Source of the DNA: Pelobates cultripes
Lineage: Eukaryota; Chordata; Amphibia; Anura; Pelobatidae
Assembly: GCA_933207985.1 (NCBI GenBank)
Contig: OW240917.1
Coordinates: 241,410,375-241,474,374, forward strand
DNA: 64,000 nucleotides
Direction of reading: 5' to 3'
The notes below the pieces were generated by a model. The model searched no databases. It was not told where the DNA came from and saw nothing but the letters and a program-made list of their open reading frames with translations. Shown here one piece after another: positions 31,761-43,414 of this stretch (the first letter of the stretch is position 1; each line of letters begins with the position of its first letter). A program made the translations under genes and the position numbers.

Positions 31761-32529
31761 GGTACGCCGTTTCCTTCATTCCGTGCAAAGTCCATAAAAT
31801 ATCTGTGCCTTAACTATGAGAAATCGGTTTCTGCACATATTCTCCATGACATTTGCTTGAAAAAAGAGTGGATTTTGCTCACAGCAATTATCTAACTTAA
31901 TCTAATGTCATCTATGATATAGGTGATGGTTTCTGACCTACAGGAAAACGTCAGGAAAACCCCCAGTTATAGATAGTTACAACAGCTCTGAGTAGTAGAA
32001 TATTTAAGGCCAAAATTTACAAAATGTAAACATTTCTCCAAGTTGGCTATACTTATAATTTGGCTACTTTGGGTTTGAATTTGGAATGTACTTTTAATCC
32101 CTGACAATTCTCACTTTAGTGTATAACAACGTGAGACTCCAGAAAGACATAGATATAGACCGTCACACTGATACATCCACAAATCGCTTTGTACCGGAGT
32201 ATCAGGACACTATTGTTCCTTAATAATCAAATATATTCTATTTGGAATCTCACAAGAGCAAGTAAAATACGCCAGTACAAAGCCATACATTGTGCAATAT
32301 CGTTTTAATATTGATATTAATTATATAAAACAATATATTCCATACGAAATATATATATATAACAATATGAACTGTACATAATTCACGTATCTATATATTT
32401 AAATAAAGAGGATGAAACGATTAATGTGGGTAGCGTAACAGCAATAAGAAGATGAGAATGAGGGAGGGATGCAGAGAGACAGAGGCTGTGTGGGAAGATG
32501 TCTTAAGAAAGAGTGTCAGGGGGTGGTTT

Positions 32530-32782
32530 GATTGACAGCTCCAAGAGAGGAGGACTTTCATACCTTATCCTACGGCTCAGGGATTGGTTGACTCATGGCA
32601 TCCAGATTCCCTACTCTGTCCATGATCAGAAGGCAGGCTATATAATGCCTCAATAACCCCTGCCCACAAAATTAGAAATCTAGCAAAAGGATAGTTTCTC
32701 ATGGGATGCTCTTCAAATCCCCGACAAGGTCTCCTCATTCCCCCAACACCTGCAGCACTCAAAAGATACCCCTCTTGCCCCC
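32530..32782 (+). promoter_or_regulatory. wnt3 promoter: CCAAT-like motif and TATA box
   Basis: A TATATAA box at 32639-32645 lies 138 bp upstream of the wnt3 ATG. An inverted CCAAT (ATTGG) occurs at 32583-32587, about 55 bp further up. The ATG context is CCCCCATGG, a good initiation context. No repeats were recognised between 31,800 and 32,780, unlike most of the spacer. Confidence 0.5.
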
Positions 32783-32859
32783 ATGGACAGACTCCGTGTT
32801 TTGCGATTCCTTTGGTTCTTCTCTGCTGCCCCTGTCTTGGCTGGTTACCCCATTTGGTG
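32783..32859 (+). CDS. wnt3: wnt3 coding exon 1 (signal peptide)
   Basis: The ATG at 32783 starts MDRLRVLRFLWFF, a hydrophobic signal peptide, followed by the diagnostic AGYPIWW; the last Trp codon is split TG|G across the intron. The donor GTAAGA starts at 32860. It is one codon shorter than the mammalian exon (80 bp), which accounts for the total of 354 residues. It is too short to stand out as an open frame and was found by searching for the conserved YPIWW that must precede SLALG in exon 2. Confidence 0.92.
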
Positions 32860-33099
32860 GTAAGAGATACGTACCTATCTCCTTATTTCCCTCACCCCTA
32901 CTTTCCATATCTTACCCTCCAGAAGAAGAGCCTAAAATAAATTGTCCCCCTCTTTATTCCTTTCTACAGGGGTTCTCCTACTTAATCGACAGTTCTCCAT
33001 CCTATCTGCACAACATCAAATTGCATGTGATTCTTTTACATTTAGCTTTTAGCTCTGAGTTTATCTCGATCACTTTTTTAATTAATGCTCTACTTTAGA

Positions 33100-34230
33100 C
33101 CTCTTTTGATTAGTGTCCTGTAGAGAGATCCAACTGACAGGAACATTCACTAAACTCCAAATTTTTGTGAATTTAAATTTAAATGGCAAAACGTAGGCCA
33201 AAATAGCTCATTTGTAAAAATTCTTCAAATTCCCTATAGTGACTAGTTTAGCCTCAATTTTTCTGTTTGAATTTCACTGTGTTACAATTCAAAGTTTGGT
33301 GAAAGAATAGTCAGTGTTTTGAAAAATTGTTGTAGGGAATTCATTTTACTTTGGATCATACTTTAATGGGTTAAATATTATCTATCGCTATAATATTTGA
33401 AGTTAAAAAAATCCATAGACTAGTGTACTATTGCACCATTATCATTTAACTTGTTACAGTTAAGTTTAGTTAGTTATTGTAAGAGGTGAAAAAATATAAA
33501 ATGTATACACATGTATAACTTTTTGAGATGATTAAATTTCTTTTAATTTAAATCTCGGTTAATTCTACTCTTCCCAAAAGAAAGCTTCAGGCTATTCTCT
33601 ACGTAACATTATTTAATTGTGTTTTTTATCCTAAATCAGGTTTTCAGGTTTTTTAAGCCTTTTCAGTAGCACATTTTAATCCCTTTAATATCTTGCTTTT
33701 ATTTGTTGTCAGAAAATGCTTTCAGTTTGTAAACAAACATTTTATATTACGTATATATATATATATATATTATGTGTTTATGAAATACTTTGAACAACGT
33801 TTTGAATGTGGAAAAGAAAAAAAAAAGATTAGAGATTTTATTAAATGCCTCATTTCCTAAATTTATCTGATTTAGTAAATGATCGCAACAGGTCTTTGAA
33901 AAATATCAAAATTAAACTTGTTTATAAGCGTATATATTTATTAAATAAAAAGTTAGATTGCTAAAATACAGCCAAATATAACCGAAGGCAATTTTGTGTG
34001 TAAAATATTGTCTTATCAGACTCAAAATATATTTGAAATTATAATATGCAATATTGTACATTTTGTGGTTTGTATATAATATTGTAAGATCGTTTTTTCA
34101 TTTAGATTGTAAATGTATTTCTTACCAAAACCAGCCTGAAACTAAATGTATGGACTATCATTGAATGAAGAAGTGGGTATGGGTTGAAATAGCAGCGTGT
34201 ATAATTGAAGGATAACAATGAATGTAGCAA
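33100..34230. other. wnt3 intron 1, AT-rich stretch without recognised repeats
   Basis: No repeat family, hairpin or exon was recognised here. It is therefore a candidate place for intronic regulatory sequence, which needs cross-species comparison to judge. Confidence 0.4.
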
Positions 34231-34239
34231 GTGGTTATT

Positions 34240-34800
34240 TACATAGAAAAGGTAGTACGTGCCTGGAACAACCTTCCAGTGGAGTATTGGCTAATAGTGA
34301 TATAGTAAAAATAGTAGACGCCTGCAACAGCCTTCCAGTGGAAGTCATAAAGGCTTATAGAATATAGAAACGGTAGTAGATACCTGGAATAGCCTTCCAG
34401 TAGAAGCCATAAAGGTTAATAGTTATAGAAAGAGTAGTAAGTAGCTAGACAGGCTTCCAGTGGAAGTCATAAAGGTTAATAGAGTTATAAAAAAAGTTGC
34501 AGTTATTTGGAATAGCCGTCCAATGGAAGCCATAAGGGCAAATAGAGATATAGAAAGGGTAGTAGGTAGCTGGACAGTGGAAGTAGTAAAAGGCTAACCA
34601 ATATATATATATATTGTAGTAAATACCTGGAATAGCCTTCCAGTGGAAGAAGCAAGGGCTAAAGGTTATATAGAATGAGTAGTAGCTACCTTGAATAGCT
34701 TTCCATTGGAGGCAGTAAGGGCTAACAGTGATTATGAAAGGGTAGTAGATACCAGGAACAGCCTTCCAGTGGAGGTAGTAAGGGGTACCATAAGGTTATC
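34240..34800 (+). repeat. About nine degenerate 60-bp repeats derived from a repeat-encoded protein motif
   Basis: Units such as GGTAGTAGATACCTGGAATA, then GCCTTCCAGTGGAAG and GGCTAATAGAGATATAG, recur about every 60 bp from 34245 to 34800. Translated, a unit reads ERVVDTWNSLPVEVVKANRD. This is the same motif as RVVDAWNSLPAEVV encoded by the dispersed repeat at 46361-46632. A 67-residue frame at 34691-34894 spans the last two units (SDYERVVDTRNSLPVEVVRG). Confidence 0.8.
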
Positions 34801-34894
34801 TAATCTTGAAGAACGAATAAAGCAAATTAGCCTGACATTTCACAATTCTAATGATTTCATTACTTTAAATATCAGTGTTAAAGCAATATTTTAA

Positions 34895-36690
34895 GTGATA
34901 AAAGATTTTCTAATAATCTCTCTGGAATACTGCCAGGAAGTAAAGGTCAGATTAAGCTCCTCTAGAAAGCCCAGCATTTATTATACACATGAGTATTTTG
35001 CGGTTCCTTCATATGGGGTAGCCTGTATAATAATTCACTGTGTCTTTTATTATGGAATGTTAGAGGGGTGCGCAATGTATTGGAATGCTGTGATTGACAT
35101 GGGTTATTCAATAAAGTGTCTTGACTATCTTAGCATCCTACTGTGTTTATGCACTATAAAAAAAATCAATGGATGGATGGATGGATAAAGTTATAGACAG
35201 TCAGAAACAGTCTTACAGAGACTGAAAATAATCCTATAACCCCTTCCCTTAATAATGTGTTTTGCCAACACAAATATGGAGTTTGGCTCATCATCAAAAC
35301 AGATTTGATTAACAGAGAAATAGGTTGAGATTTATCAAACCAAAACAAATTTTCTGGGTGCAATTTGCTAAATGTCGAGACATCATATTGGTTTCTATGG
35401 TGATTGCTCTTGATTTAGCCCTTTGCCCCAGAAAAGCACCTGTTTTTGCCTTGACTTCACTATAAAAAATGTACCCATATATACAATGCCCATGCAACCT
35501 TCTGCGTCTGCCTTAAAGATATTGGAACGCCCTGTTGGGTTACCTTGGTACCAGAGCTGGTTGACCTGGGATGGATGACCAGTAGGTAATTTCCGGGGCA
35601 GTTTAATCCTTTTTATTGTGCGAGGATTAAGCTATGGGATGAGCAGTATTGTCTGGCCAAGCTCTGTCTGGGTGGGATACACCAAAGATCTGGGGGTCTA
35701 CTCATAAGCTGTTTGTAATGAGATCTTCTCGAGGATCAGGATGGGAGAATTCATGGAGTGTGTCTGGATTTGGGATGAAAATTCCAGGAGTGGAAAGGGT
35801 TAATCTACTGCTGGATATTTGTAGGAGCGTGGGTGGAAAAAAAACCCCACCAGAAGAATGAAAATGTATTTGTTGGTTGCCAGCAGTATGAACTTGGGAG
35901 CCACGTTTACGTAGGTCCTGAGAATTGTCCGGATCAATTTTTTTGGTTTTTGTTTTCTGTTGCTCTCCCTGCAACGCTGCCCTACAAGTAAAAACACAAT
36001 TATTCACTAAACTATGAATTGTTGAAAACTAGAGTCCGACTTTCAAACCTAATAGCTAACTTGTAACCGTAGCTTAGTTGAAAACGTTCTACTATCTCCT
36101 ATTTTTGCCTAAATTTGGATTTCACTTCTAATAACGTCTTGTATTTCATGACTTGATGTTGTCTATTACACAGTCTGAATGCCCATTACTCACTGAAGCT
36201 TGTACAGTGCCTGATTGACCTCTAGCGCGCCTCTAGGGATGGAATACAAGTGTCAATGGCTCGATACAGAAGGCCAGAGGCATAGTGCACATTTTCCCAC
36301 TAGGTCGAGCTTTTAGCCTTTTTTTCTGGTGGGACTGGTGTAGGACATGTATGATATGTCTAGTTATTGTGTGTAGGGAGCAGTGTGATGGTGTGAAGGA
36401 CGGTTTTATTCTTGGTGTATGACTATTTTGCTGGTTGATTTAAGAGAAAAACAAGGTTGACATTTTTGTGATGAGAGCCGGTAAAGACGTTAGAAGCAGA
36501 GTTTCATGGTTTGGAAGCAGAGTAAGGTCAATAATTGGGATGTGAAGGATATAATATCTTAAAATGTTTGTTTGGTGTTGAAGACGACACTGTAAGAGGA
36601 GGTGGCAAGGTGAGGACGGAGGGAAGTGTTAGCACTGAGCGTTGGAATTTGCAATGGAAGATCGTTGGGTAGTAGAATCACTAGTGTGAG
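34895..36690. other. wnt3 intron 1, no recognised feature
   Basis: Contains a (GGAT)n run at about 35168-35186. Otherwise there is no supported exon or repeat family. Confidence 0.45.
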
Positions 36691-36699
36691 AGCATTGGA

Positions 36700-37315
36700 T
36701 GAGGCAAAGAGCAGGGTGAGGGCACTGGAGGAGGCAGTGTGAGGGCATTGAGGATAGCAGGGTGAGGGCACTGGAGGAGGCCGTGTGAGAGCATTGAGGA
36801 GAGCAGGGTGAGGGCACTGGAGGAGGCAGTGCGAGGGCATTGAGGAGAGCAGGGTGAGGGCACTGGAGGAGGCAGTGTGAGAGCATTGAGGAGAGCAGGG
36901 TGAGGGCACTGGAGGAGGCAGTGTGAGAGCATTGAGGAGAGCAGGGTGAGGGCACTGGAGGAGGCAGTGTGAGAGCATTGGGATAGTAGGGTGAGGGCAC
37001 TGGAGGAGGCAGTGTGAGGGCATTGAGGAGAGCAGGGTGAGGGCACTGGAGGAGGCAGTGTGAGAGCATTGAGGAGAGCAGTGTGAGAGCATTAAGGAGA
37101 GCAGGGTGAGGGCACTGGAGGAGGCAGTGTGAGAGCATTGAGGAGAGCAGGGTGAGGGCACTGGAGGAGGCAGTGTGAGAGCATTGAGGATAGTAGGGTG
37201 AGGGCACTGGAGGAGGCAGTGTGAGGGCATTGAGGAGAGCAGGGTGAGGGCACTGGAGGAGGCAGTGTGAGGGCATTGAGGAGAGCAGGGTGAGGGCAGT
37301 GGGTGAGGTGAAATT
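36700..37315. repeat. 46-bp minisatellite
   Basis: About 13 units of roughly 46 bp (GGCACTGGAGGAGGCAGTGT, GAGAGCATTGAGGAGAGCAG, GGTGAG) with indels that break the period. The long minus-strand Pro/Ser/Leu/His-rich frame across it is a product of the repeat. Confidence 0.93.
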
Positions 37316-37489
37316 GTAAGAGTGCTAGGTGATTGTGCAGGCAGTGGAAGAAGTGTAGCAATGCTAAGATTTGGAGGTGATGGGTAATATTGGGACTGTA
37401 AGTAGTCATTTAAGAGTACTGGCCATTCAGTTCTGTATTTTGGAGGTAGCAGTGTAACAGCGCTGGATGTTGGGTATTTTGTGTATGAG

Positions 37490-38045
37490 AGCTGGATATT
37501 TGGTTTGGCAGTATAAGCACGCTGTGTGTTTGGGGAGGCAGTGTAAGAGTGCTGGATATTTGGGAAGGTAGTGTAAGAGCGCTGGATGTTTGGAGAGGAA
37601 GTGTAAGAGCGCTGGATGTTTGGGGAGGCAGTGTAAGAGTGCTGGATGTTTGGGGAGGCAGTGTAAGAGCGCTGGATGTTTGGAGAGGAAGTGTAAGAGC
37701 GCTGGATGTTTGGGGAGGCAGTGTAAGAGCGCTGGATGTTTGGGGAGGCAGTGTAAGAGAGCTGGATGTTTGGGGAGGCAGTGTAAGAGTGCTGGATGTT
37801 TGGGTAGGCAGTGTAAGAGCGCTGGATGTTTGGAGAGGCAGTGTAAGAGCACTGGATGTTTGGGGAGGCAGTGTAAGAGCGCTGGATGTTTGGGAAGGTA
37901 GTGTAAGAACACTGGATGTTTGGGTAGGCAGTGTAAGAGCGCTGGATGTTTGGGAAGGTAGTGTAAGAACACTGGATGTTTGGGTAGGCAGTGTAAGAGC
38001 GCTGGATATTTGGGAAGGTAGTGTAAGAGTGCTGGATGTTTGGAT
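37490..38045. repeat. 30-bp minisatellite
   Basis: About 18 units of exactly 30 bp (GCTGGATGTTTGGGGAGGCA, GTGTAAGAGC). Its ten-codon period keeps several frames open, for example ALDVWGGSVR on plus and QTSSALTLPP on minus. Variants GGAGAGGAA, GGGAAGGTA and GGGTAGGCA mark subtypes that alternate towards the right end (higher-order pairs at 37890-38010). Confidence 0.96.
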
Positions 38046-38642
38046 GTTTTTTTTCCCTCTGAAAACCATGTAACCCCATATAACCAGCTGGGAAATTAAA
38101 AAGTGAGGTTTCTGTTTAAATTGGTAAAGACAGAAAAGTAATAAATCTTTAGAAAAAGAGGGCCGATATGTTCACACACAACAGAAACATCTGGAGGGAC
38201 AGAAGGGGAGATCACGGCTACTATAACACAGCGCTGATGAGCATTATACCCCAATTAAACCCAATTTATAACCATCAAGCTCTCAGCTCTCACATTCACT
38301 GGTAACGTGGGACTATAACATGGCGATCGGCGAAGAAGATATTTTGGAATTCCCTTGAAAAGACCATTTCTGGTCATATATTCCCATATCTCCTACTATT
38401 AACCACTTTCTTTCATAATCCTATTTCTACCGCTCTCTCATGCAGCTTTCTCCTTTAAAAACTCCCCCCCAGCAGCCCTTTTACCCTGCTTTCCTACACT
38501 TATCCCACTGACTTATTTTTCACACTCAAGTTTGGGAAACCCTTTTCACAAGAAACTTTGTTCACAATTGCTCATTCTCCAAACAAACAAAAATATAATT
38601 TTGTATATAAGCATTGTTTTTTGTTTTTTTTTATCTCTTTTT

Positions 38643-38719
38643 TTAACCCCTTAAGGACCAAACTGGAATAAAAGGGAATCATGACATGTCACACATGTCA
38701 TGTGTCCTTAAGGGGTTAA
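38643..38719. mobile_element. 77-bp minimal TTAACCCCTTAAGGAC element
   Basis: Perfect ends TTAACCCCTTAAGGAC and GTCCTTAAGGGGTTAA surround only about 45 bp (AATCATGACATGTCACACAT...). It is a minimal hairpin relative of 2769-4262; its right TTAA is shared with the next MITE. Confidence 0.8.
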
Positions 38720-39110
38720 AGGGACACTATAGGCACCCAGACCACTTCAGCTCATTGAAGTGGTCTAGGGTGCATAGTGACAGGTCCCTTAAAGGACCAC
38801 TATAGTGCCAGGAAAACATACTCGTTTTCCTGGCAATATAGTGCCCTGAGGGAGCCCCCACCCTCAGGGTCCTCCTCCCGCCTGGCTCTGGGGAGAGGTA
38901 AGGGGTTAAAACTTACCTTTTTCCAGCGCCGGGCGGGGAGCTCTCCTCCTCTTCGGCTGAATGCGCATGCGCGGCAAGAGCTGCGCGCGCATTCAGCCGG
39001 TCTCATAGGAAAGCATTTACAATGCTTTCCTATGGACGCTTGCGTGCTCTCACTGTGATTTTTACAGTGAGAATCACGCAAGCGCCTCTAGCGGCTGTCA
39101 GTGAGATACA
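38716..39110. mobile_element. Fragments of two TTAA MITEs (subtype B), back to back
   Basis: TTAAAGGGACACTATAGGC starts at 38716 and is followed by a short hairpin (CCAGACCACTTCA...TGAAGTGGTCTAGG). A second start, TTAAAGGACCACTATAGTG, lies at about 38789. The sequence then matches the complete subtype B copy at 58580-59007 as far as 'CCTCTAGCGGCTGTCAGTGAGA', where it is truncated. Confidence 0.6.
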
Positions 39111-39582
39111 GGTGTAAGTTATCATGCAGATATGAAAAAAGAAGGTTGACATATCAAAATCGGCAAAACTGTCGAGGGGTGGTTGTTACGTCCACCCATA
39201 TAACTATACAAGTATGTATGTATTTTGTCATCACACCAATTTTTATTTTTATTTTTTTTATTGCAATACCTCTACTCACAGAATAAATTGATTTGTGTAT
39301 AGTAAGATAATAGTACACAGTTTGAAATAAAAAAAAAAAAAGGTTTTTTAATGTCTAATTTGGTTTTGTTGTGTGCTAACTACGAAGTAACAGATCGACA
39401 TCAAAGTAAAAAGTAATTAAAACTTTTAAAGGACATGGACAGCTATTGGCAAGCAAACCACTCACTAATTACAATAAATATAGAGACAGGGGTCTACATA
39501 AGATCACTGTGTGACTAGTGGGAACCTTTGATTGCCCCCGTACCCAAAAAAATTTAAAATCCCAGGGGCATCCAGAGCAAGA

Positions 39583-39985
39583 TTAAATGAACACTTTAGG
39601 CAGCAAAACAACTTTAGTTTAATGAAGCTGTTTTGATGTGCAGATCACCCCCCTGCAGTCTCACTACTCAATTCTCTGCCATTTAGGAATGAAATAATTT
39701 TGTTTCTGTTTATGCAGCCTAAGTCAGACCTAGACTGACTGTGACTCATACAGCCTGCATGCAGCATTACTCCCCCCCCATTTTCAATCAGTTATTAACT
39801 TGCTTTAGAAGTGTTTATCTCCTGCTCTGTAAATTGAACTTTAATTACATACATGAGGCTCCTGCAGAGTCTAGCAAGCTATTAGCAGTGCAGGAGATAA
39901 GAAATTATAAATTAAACAGAATTTTCAATAAAGGAAGTTTCAAGACTAGATCTCTCTTTACAGTGTTTAGAAAGGTATAGCTGTG
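39583..39985. mobile_element. Truncated subtype A TTAA MITE
   Basis: It starts TTAAATGAACACTTTAGGC and carries the subtype A interior (CACTACTCAATTCTCTGCCA, TGCAGCC, CATACATGAGGCTCCTGCAG). It ends abruptly near TTTAGAAAGGTATAGC, where a CT-rich array begins. Confidence 0.65.
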
Positions 39986-40009
39986 TTTCTATCTCCCCAC
40001 TCAGGCCCC

Positions 40010-40800
40010 CTGTGTGCCACTCTCGCCTCCATGTCCCTTAGTGGTGCTCTCCCCTTCCTGTTTCTTAGTGGTCCCCTTCCTGTCCCTTAGTGGTCCTTTC
40101 CCCTCTCTTCCCTGTCCCTTAGTAATCATCTCCCCTCCATGTCCCTTAGTGGTGCTCTCCCCTCCCCTGCCTGTCCCTTAGTGGTCCTCTCCCCACCCCT
40201 GCCTGTCCATTAGTGTTCCTCTCCCCTCCCATTCCTGTCCCTTAGTGATCCTCTTCTCTGTCCCTCAGTGTTCCTCTCCTCCCTCCTCCCCTAATGGTCC
40301 TCTTTCCTGTCCCCTTAGTGTTTCTCTCTCTTCCCCTCCATGTCCCTTAGTGTTCCTTCCCCCTCCCCTCTCCTCCCTGTCCCTTACTGGTCCTCTCCCC
40401 TCTCCTCTGTGTCCCTTAGTGTTCCTCTCCCCTCTCCTCCCTGTCCCTTAGTGTTCCTCTCCCCTCTCCTCCCTGTCCCTTAGTGTTCCTCTCCCCTCTC
40501 CTCTGTGTCCCTTAGTGTTCCTCTCCCCTCTCTTCCAGGTCCCCTTAGTGTTCCTCTCCCCCACCCCTCTAAGTGATCCTCTTACCTATCCCTTAGTGTC
40601 GTCCCTCCCCTAATGGTCCTCTTCCCTGTCCCTTAGTGTTTCTCTCCCTGCCCCTCCATGCCCCTTAGTGTTCCTCTCCCCTCCCTCTCTTTTAGTGGCC
40701 CCCCCTCCTCCCTCTCAGTGTTCCTTTTCCCTTCCCTTCCCTGTCTCTTAGTGTATCACCCACCCTCCTTAGTGGTCCGCTCCCCTCCCTCCCTTGCATG
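40010..40800. repeat. Degenerate CT-rich minisatellite (TCCCTTAGTGTTCCTCTCCC)
   Basis: More than 20 irregular units of about 32-40 bp centred on TCCCTTAGTGTTCCTCTCCC, strongly polypyrimidine on the plus strand. No coding content. Confidence 0.9.
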
Positions 40801-40815
40801 CCTCATTACCCTTCT

Positions 40816-40980
40816 TGTAGCGTGGCCGAGCAGAGTGGACCACGGTACAGGAGCTTCTGATTCCTGTACTCGGCCGGGCTGACATGAAGTGCTCTCTCAG
40901 TGAGTACTTCCTGTCAGTCCAGCTAGGTACAGGAAACAGAAGCTCCTGTACCGTGGTCCACTCTGCTCGGCCACGCTACA
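40816..40980. mobile_element. 165-bp foldback element, copy 1
   Basis: The first 40 bases or so (TGTAGCGTGGCCGAGCAGAG...) are a near-perfect mirror of the last ones (...CTCTGCTCGGCCACGCTACA). A second inner palindrome (GAAGTGCTC...GAGTACTTC) makes the entire element one hairpin. A relative lies at 43826-43996. Non-coding. Confidence 0.8.
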
Positions 40981-41009
40981 TTGAGTGACTGGTAGGAGGG
41001 AGCAAACCT

Positions 41010-41359
41010 GTATTCCTGACCCTATTGTGTTAAAACCACTATTTAGGTGGCTTGCACTCCCTTATCCCCCTTAAAAGGTAGGAACACTTACCTTATTTCC
41101 AGTGCCGCGCTGGTCTGCTGGCATTTGTCCCGGCCCTGATCCGCCTCCTTGCTGACATCATTAGCATTAAATGATTTCCCATAGGGAAAACATTGGATTG
41201 GCTGAAATCGGCAAGGAGGTGGGACAGGGGTAGGGACTATGCAAATACTGCCTTTTCTCTGAAAAGGCAGTGTTTACATGAAAATGCCTGAAGGCAATGA
41301 TTATACTCACCAGAACTACATCAAGCTATAGTTGTTCTGGTGACTATAGTGTCCCTTTA
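41010..41359. repeat. Right part of a TTAA MITE adjoining wnt3 exon 2
   Basis: It ends GTGACTATAGTGTCCCTTTAA at about 41339-41359, only 49 bp before the exon 2 acceptor. The interior (AAGGCAGTGTTTACATGAAA) matches the MITE at 48155-48539. Confidence 0.55.
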
Positions 41360-41408
41360 AGCTGTCGTTTAAAAATGTTAATGACGCCATATTGATGTTT
41401 CCCCTTAG

Positions 41409-41650
41409 GTCTTTGGCTCTTGGACAACAGTACAGCACCCTGGGCTCACAGCCCATCCTCTGCGGGTCTATCCCTGGACTGGTACCGAAACAAATGCGAT
41501 TCTGCCGAAACTACATTGAGATAATGCCCAGTGTGGCAGAAGGGGTGAAGCTAGGAATTCAGGAATGCCAACACCAATTCCGAGGCAGAAGATGGAACTG
41601 TACTACGATCCATGACAGCCTGGCTATCTTTGGACCAGTCCTGGATAAAG
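41409..41650 (+). CDS. wnt3: wnt3 coding exon 2
   Basis: 242 bp. The acceptor is TTTCCCCTTAG, the donor AAAG|GTAACG. It encodes residues 26-107, from W|SLALGQQY through GSIPGLVPKQ, RFCRNYIEIMPSVAEG, CQHQFRGRRWNCTT to GPVLDK. It holds several invariant Wnt cysteines and an N-glycosylation site (NCT). The upstream ATG in this frame belongs to the intron. The exon is near-identical in protein to mammalian WNT3. Confidence 0.97.
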
Positions 41651-42175
41651 GTAACGTTCCAGGTTGGGAATAAAGCTCATGAGAGTTCCTGCACTGAAAG
41701 TAACTGTGCGCATGTACTTACAACCTCTTAAGACATACTCTTATTCAAATGAAAGTAATTTATCTAAACACTGACATGGTTATTCACTAAGGTGAGAATT
41801 CAAAGTGAATTTAAAATTTAAAATCAAAATAGCCGAACTGGAAAAATTATCTAAGTTAAATTGGGCTGCTCTGGCCTTAAAGGGACAGATAATCACTTAA
41901 AGGGACAGATAATCACTTAAGACTGCCTGTAGTGGTTGTTGTCAAATGTTTGAAATTCAATTTGAATTCTTACTTTAGAGAATAAACCACTGATGACCAT
42001 ATTGTGTCCTGCAGAAGTGAGTAACTTTTAAGGCCTGACTAGAAGCATAGAACTTCAAATTTTACGCCATATTTATAATTTTTTTTAATTTTATTTTTTA
42101 TTGGAATGTTCATTAAACTCTTTAGACAACTGCTCCCTTCTCCCCCCCACCACCCACATTTTGGTACCAAAAGGG

Positions 42176-42627
42176 TTAAAGGGACACTCCAGTGCCAGGA
42201 AAACAAACCATTTTCCTGGCACTGCAGGTCCCCTCTCCCTCCCACGCCCCATCCCAAGTTGCTGAAGGGGTTAAAACATCGGCGCTGGATCAGGCTCCTC
42301 CTACGCTCCTCCCCCGCCGATGTCAGCGCATTAGACCTCCCCATAGGTAAGCGTTGAATAATGCTTTCGGCGACGTTGGAGGTCCTCACATAGCGTGAGG
42401 ACCTCCATTGCCGTTTTAAAACACTTTTCGTGTTCTATGAACCCGGAAGTGCCCTCTAGTGGCTGTCTAGTAGACAGCCACTAGAGGAGGACTTAACCCT
42501 GCAAGATAAATATTGCAGTTTATAAAAACTGCAATAATTACACTTGCAGGGTTAAGGGTAGTGGGAGTTGGCACCCAGACCACTCCAATGGGCATAAGTG
42601 GTCTGGGTGCCTGGAGTGTCCCTTTAA
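42176..42627. mobile_element. Complete subtype B TTAA MITE
   Basis: Ends TTAAAGGGACACTCCAGTGC and GCCTGGAGTGTCCCTTTAA. Inner arms CAGGAAAACAAACC/ATTTTCCTGG and CCAGACCACT/AGTGGTCTGG form hairpins. 452 bp, non-coding, in wnt3 intron 2. Confidence 0.8.
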
Positions 42628-43414
42628 ACGTGAGTAATACCTTGATTTCAGCACTCACGGTTCAAAGGAGTGAGATAGAAAATCTTCCCGAACACCAGTT
42701 TGACATCTAGGAGGTGTTGCCAGAGAGAGTATGTCCTTACTTTTTCATTTTACAAAAAAGTACAGATTTCAACAGAAATTGGCACTTTTATAAATTATCC
42801 TTGTGGCACCCCAACTGGCTGTTAATTAGACACCCGGTCCTGTTACGTCTTGTATTTGTTTTAGCTCAGTGAAGCTAAACTCAAGAGGCAGCAATTTTTC
42901 AGCACACCTGCCTTCAGGGCCGGTGCAAGGATTTTTGCTGCCCTAGGCAAAAGTAAAGTTTGCCGCCCACCCCCCCATGTGACATCACAATGCCCCACCC
43001 ATATGATCTGCCATGTTAACTAACGCCAGTGCTGCAGTGCCGCCGTGTTTACATTAAAAGGCCTGCAGGGACAGGCTATAGACACCAGAACCACTACATT
43101 AAGCTGCAGTGGTTCTGGGGACTATAGTGTTTCTTTAATGTGAGGTAAATTAGAGATTAGTGCCACGAATAATATACTAGATTGCCTACTTACAACCAGA
43201 TGAGGATGATGATGGGCTCTAGCTGCAGTCTGGCTCCACTGGTCTGGTGTAGAACAGGCTCTCTGGAGGCGGTTTGTAACTGTGGTCACAAAAATCAATG
43301 TTCTGGGAGAACGGGAAGCAGCTCCATTTTTTGGGGGCCCTTTACACAGCTCAAGGTCTGGGTCCCAGGGTCCACCTTCATGTTCCACCAATGAGTTTGT
43401 TCACAGGGGGTGGA

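Noticed and set aside
36559..38079. 506-residue minus-strand frame rich in PNIQRSYTAS and ALTLLSSMPSHC
   Set aside because: It spans the 30-bp and 46-bp minisatellites; the periodic protein is a by-product of the repeats.
41392..41408. ATG upstream of wnt3 exon 2 as an alternative start
   Set aside because: It lies in the intron before the TTTCCCCTTAG acceptor; a proper signal-peptide exon exists at 32783-32859 with matching phase.
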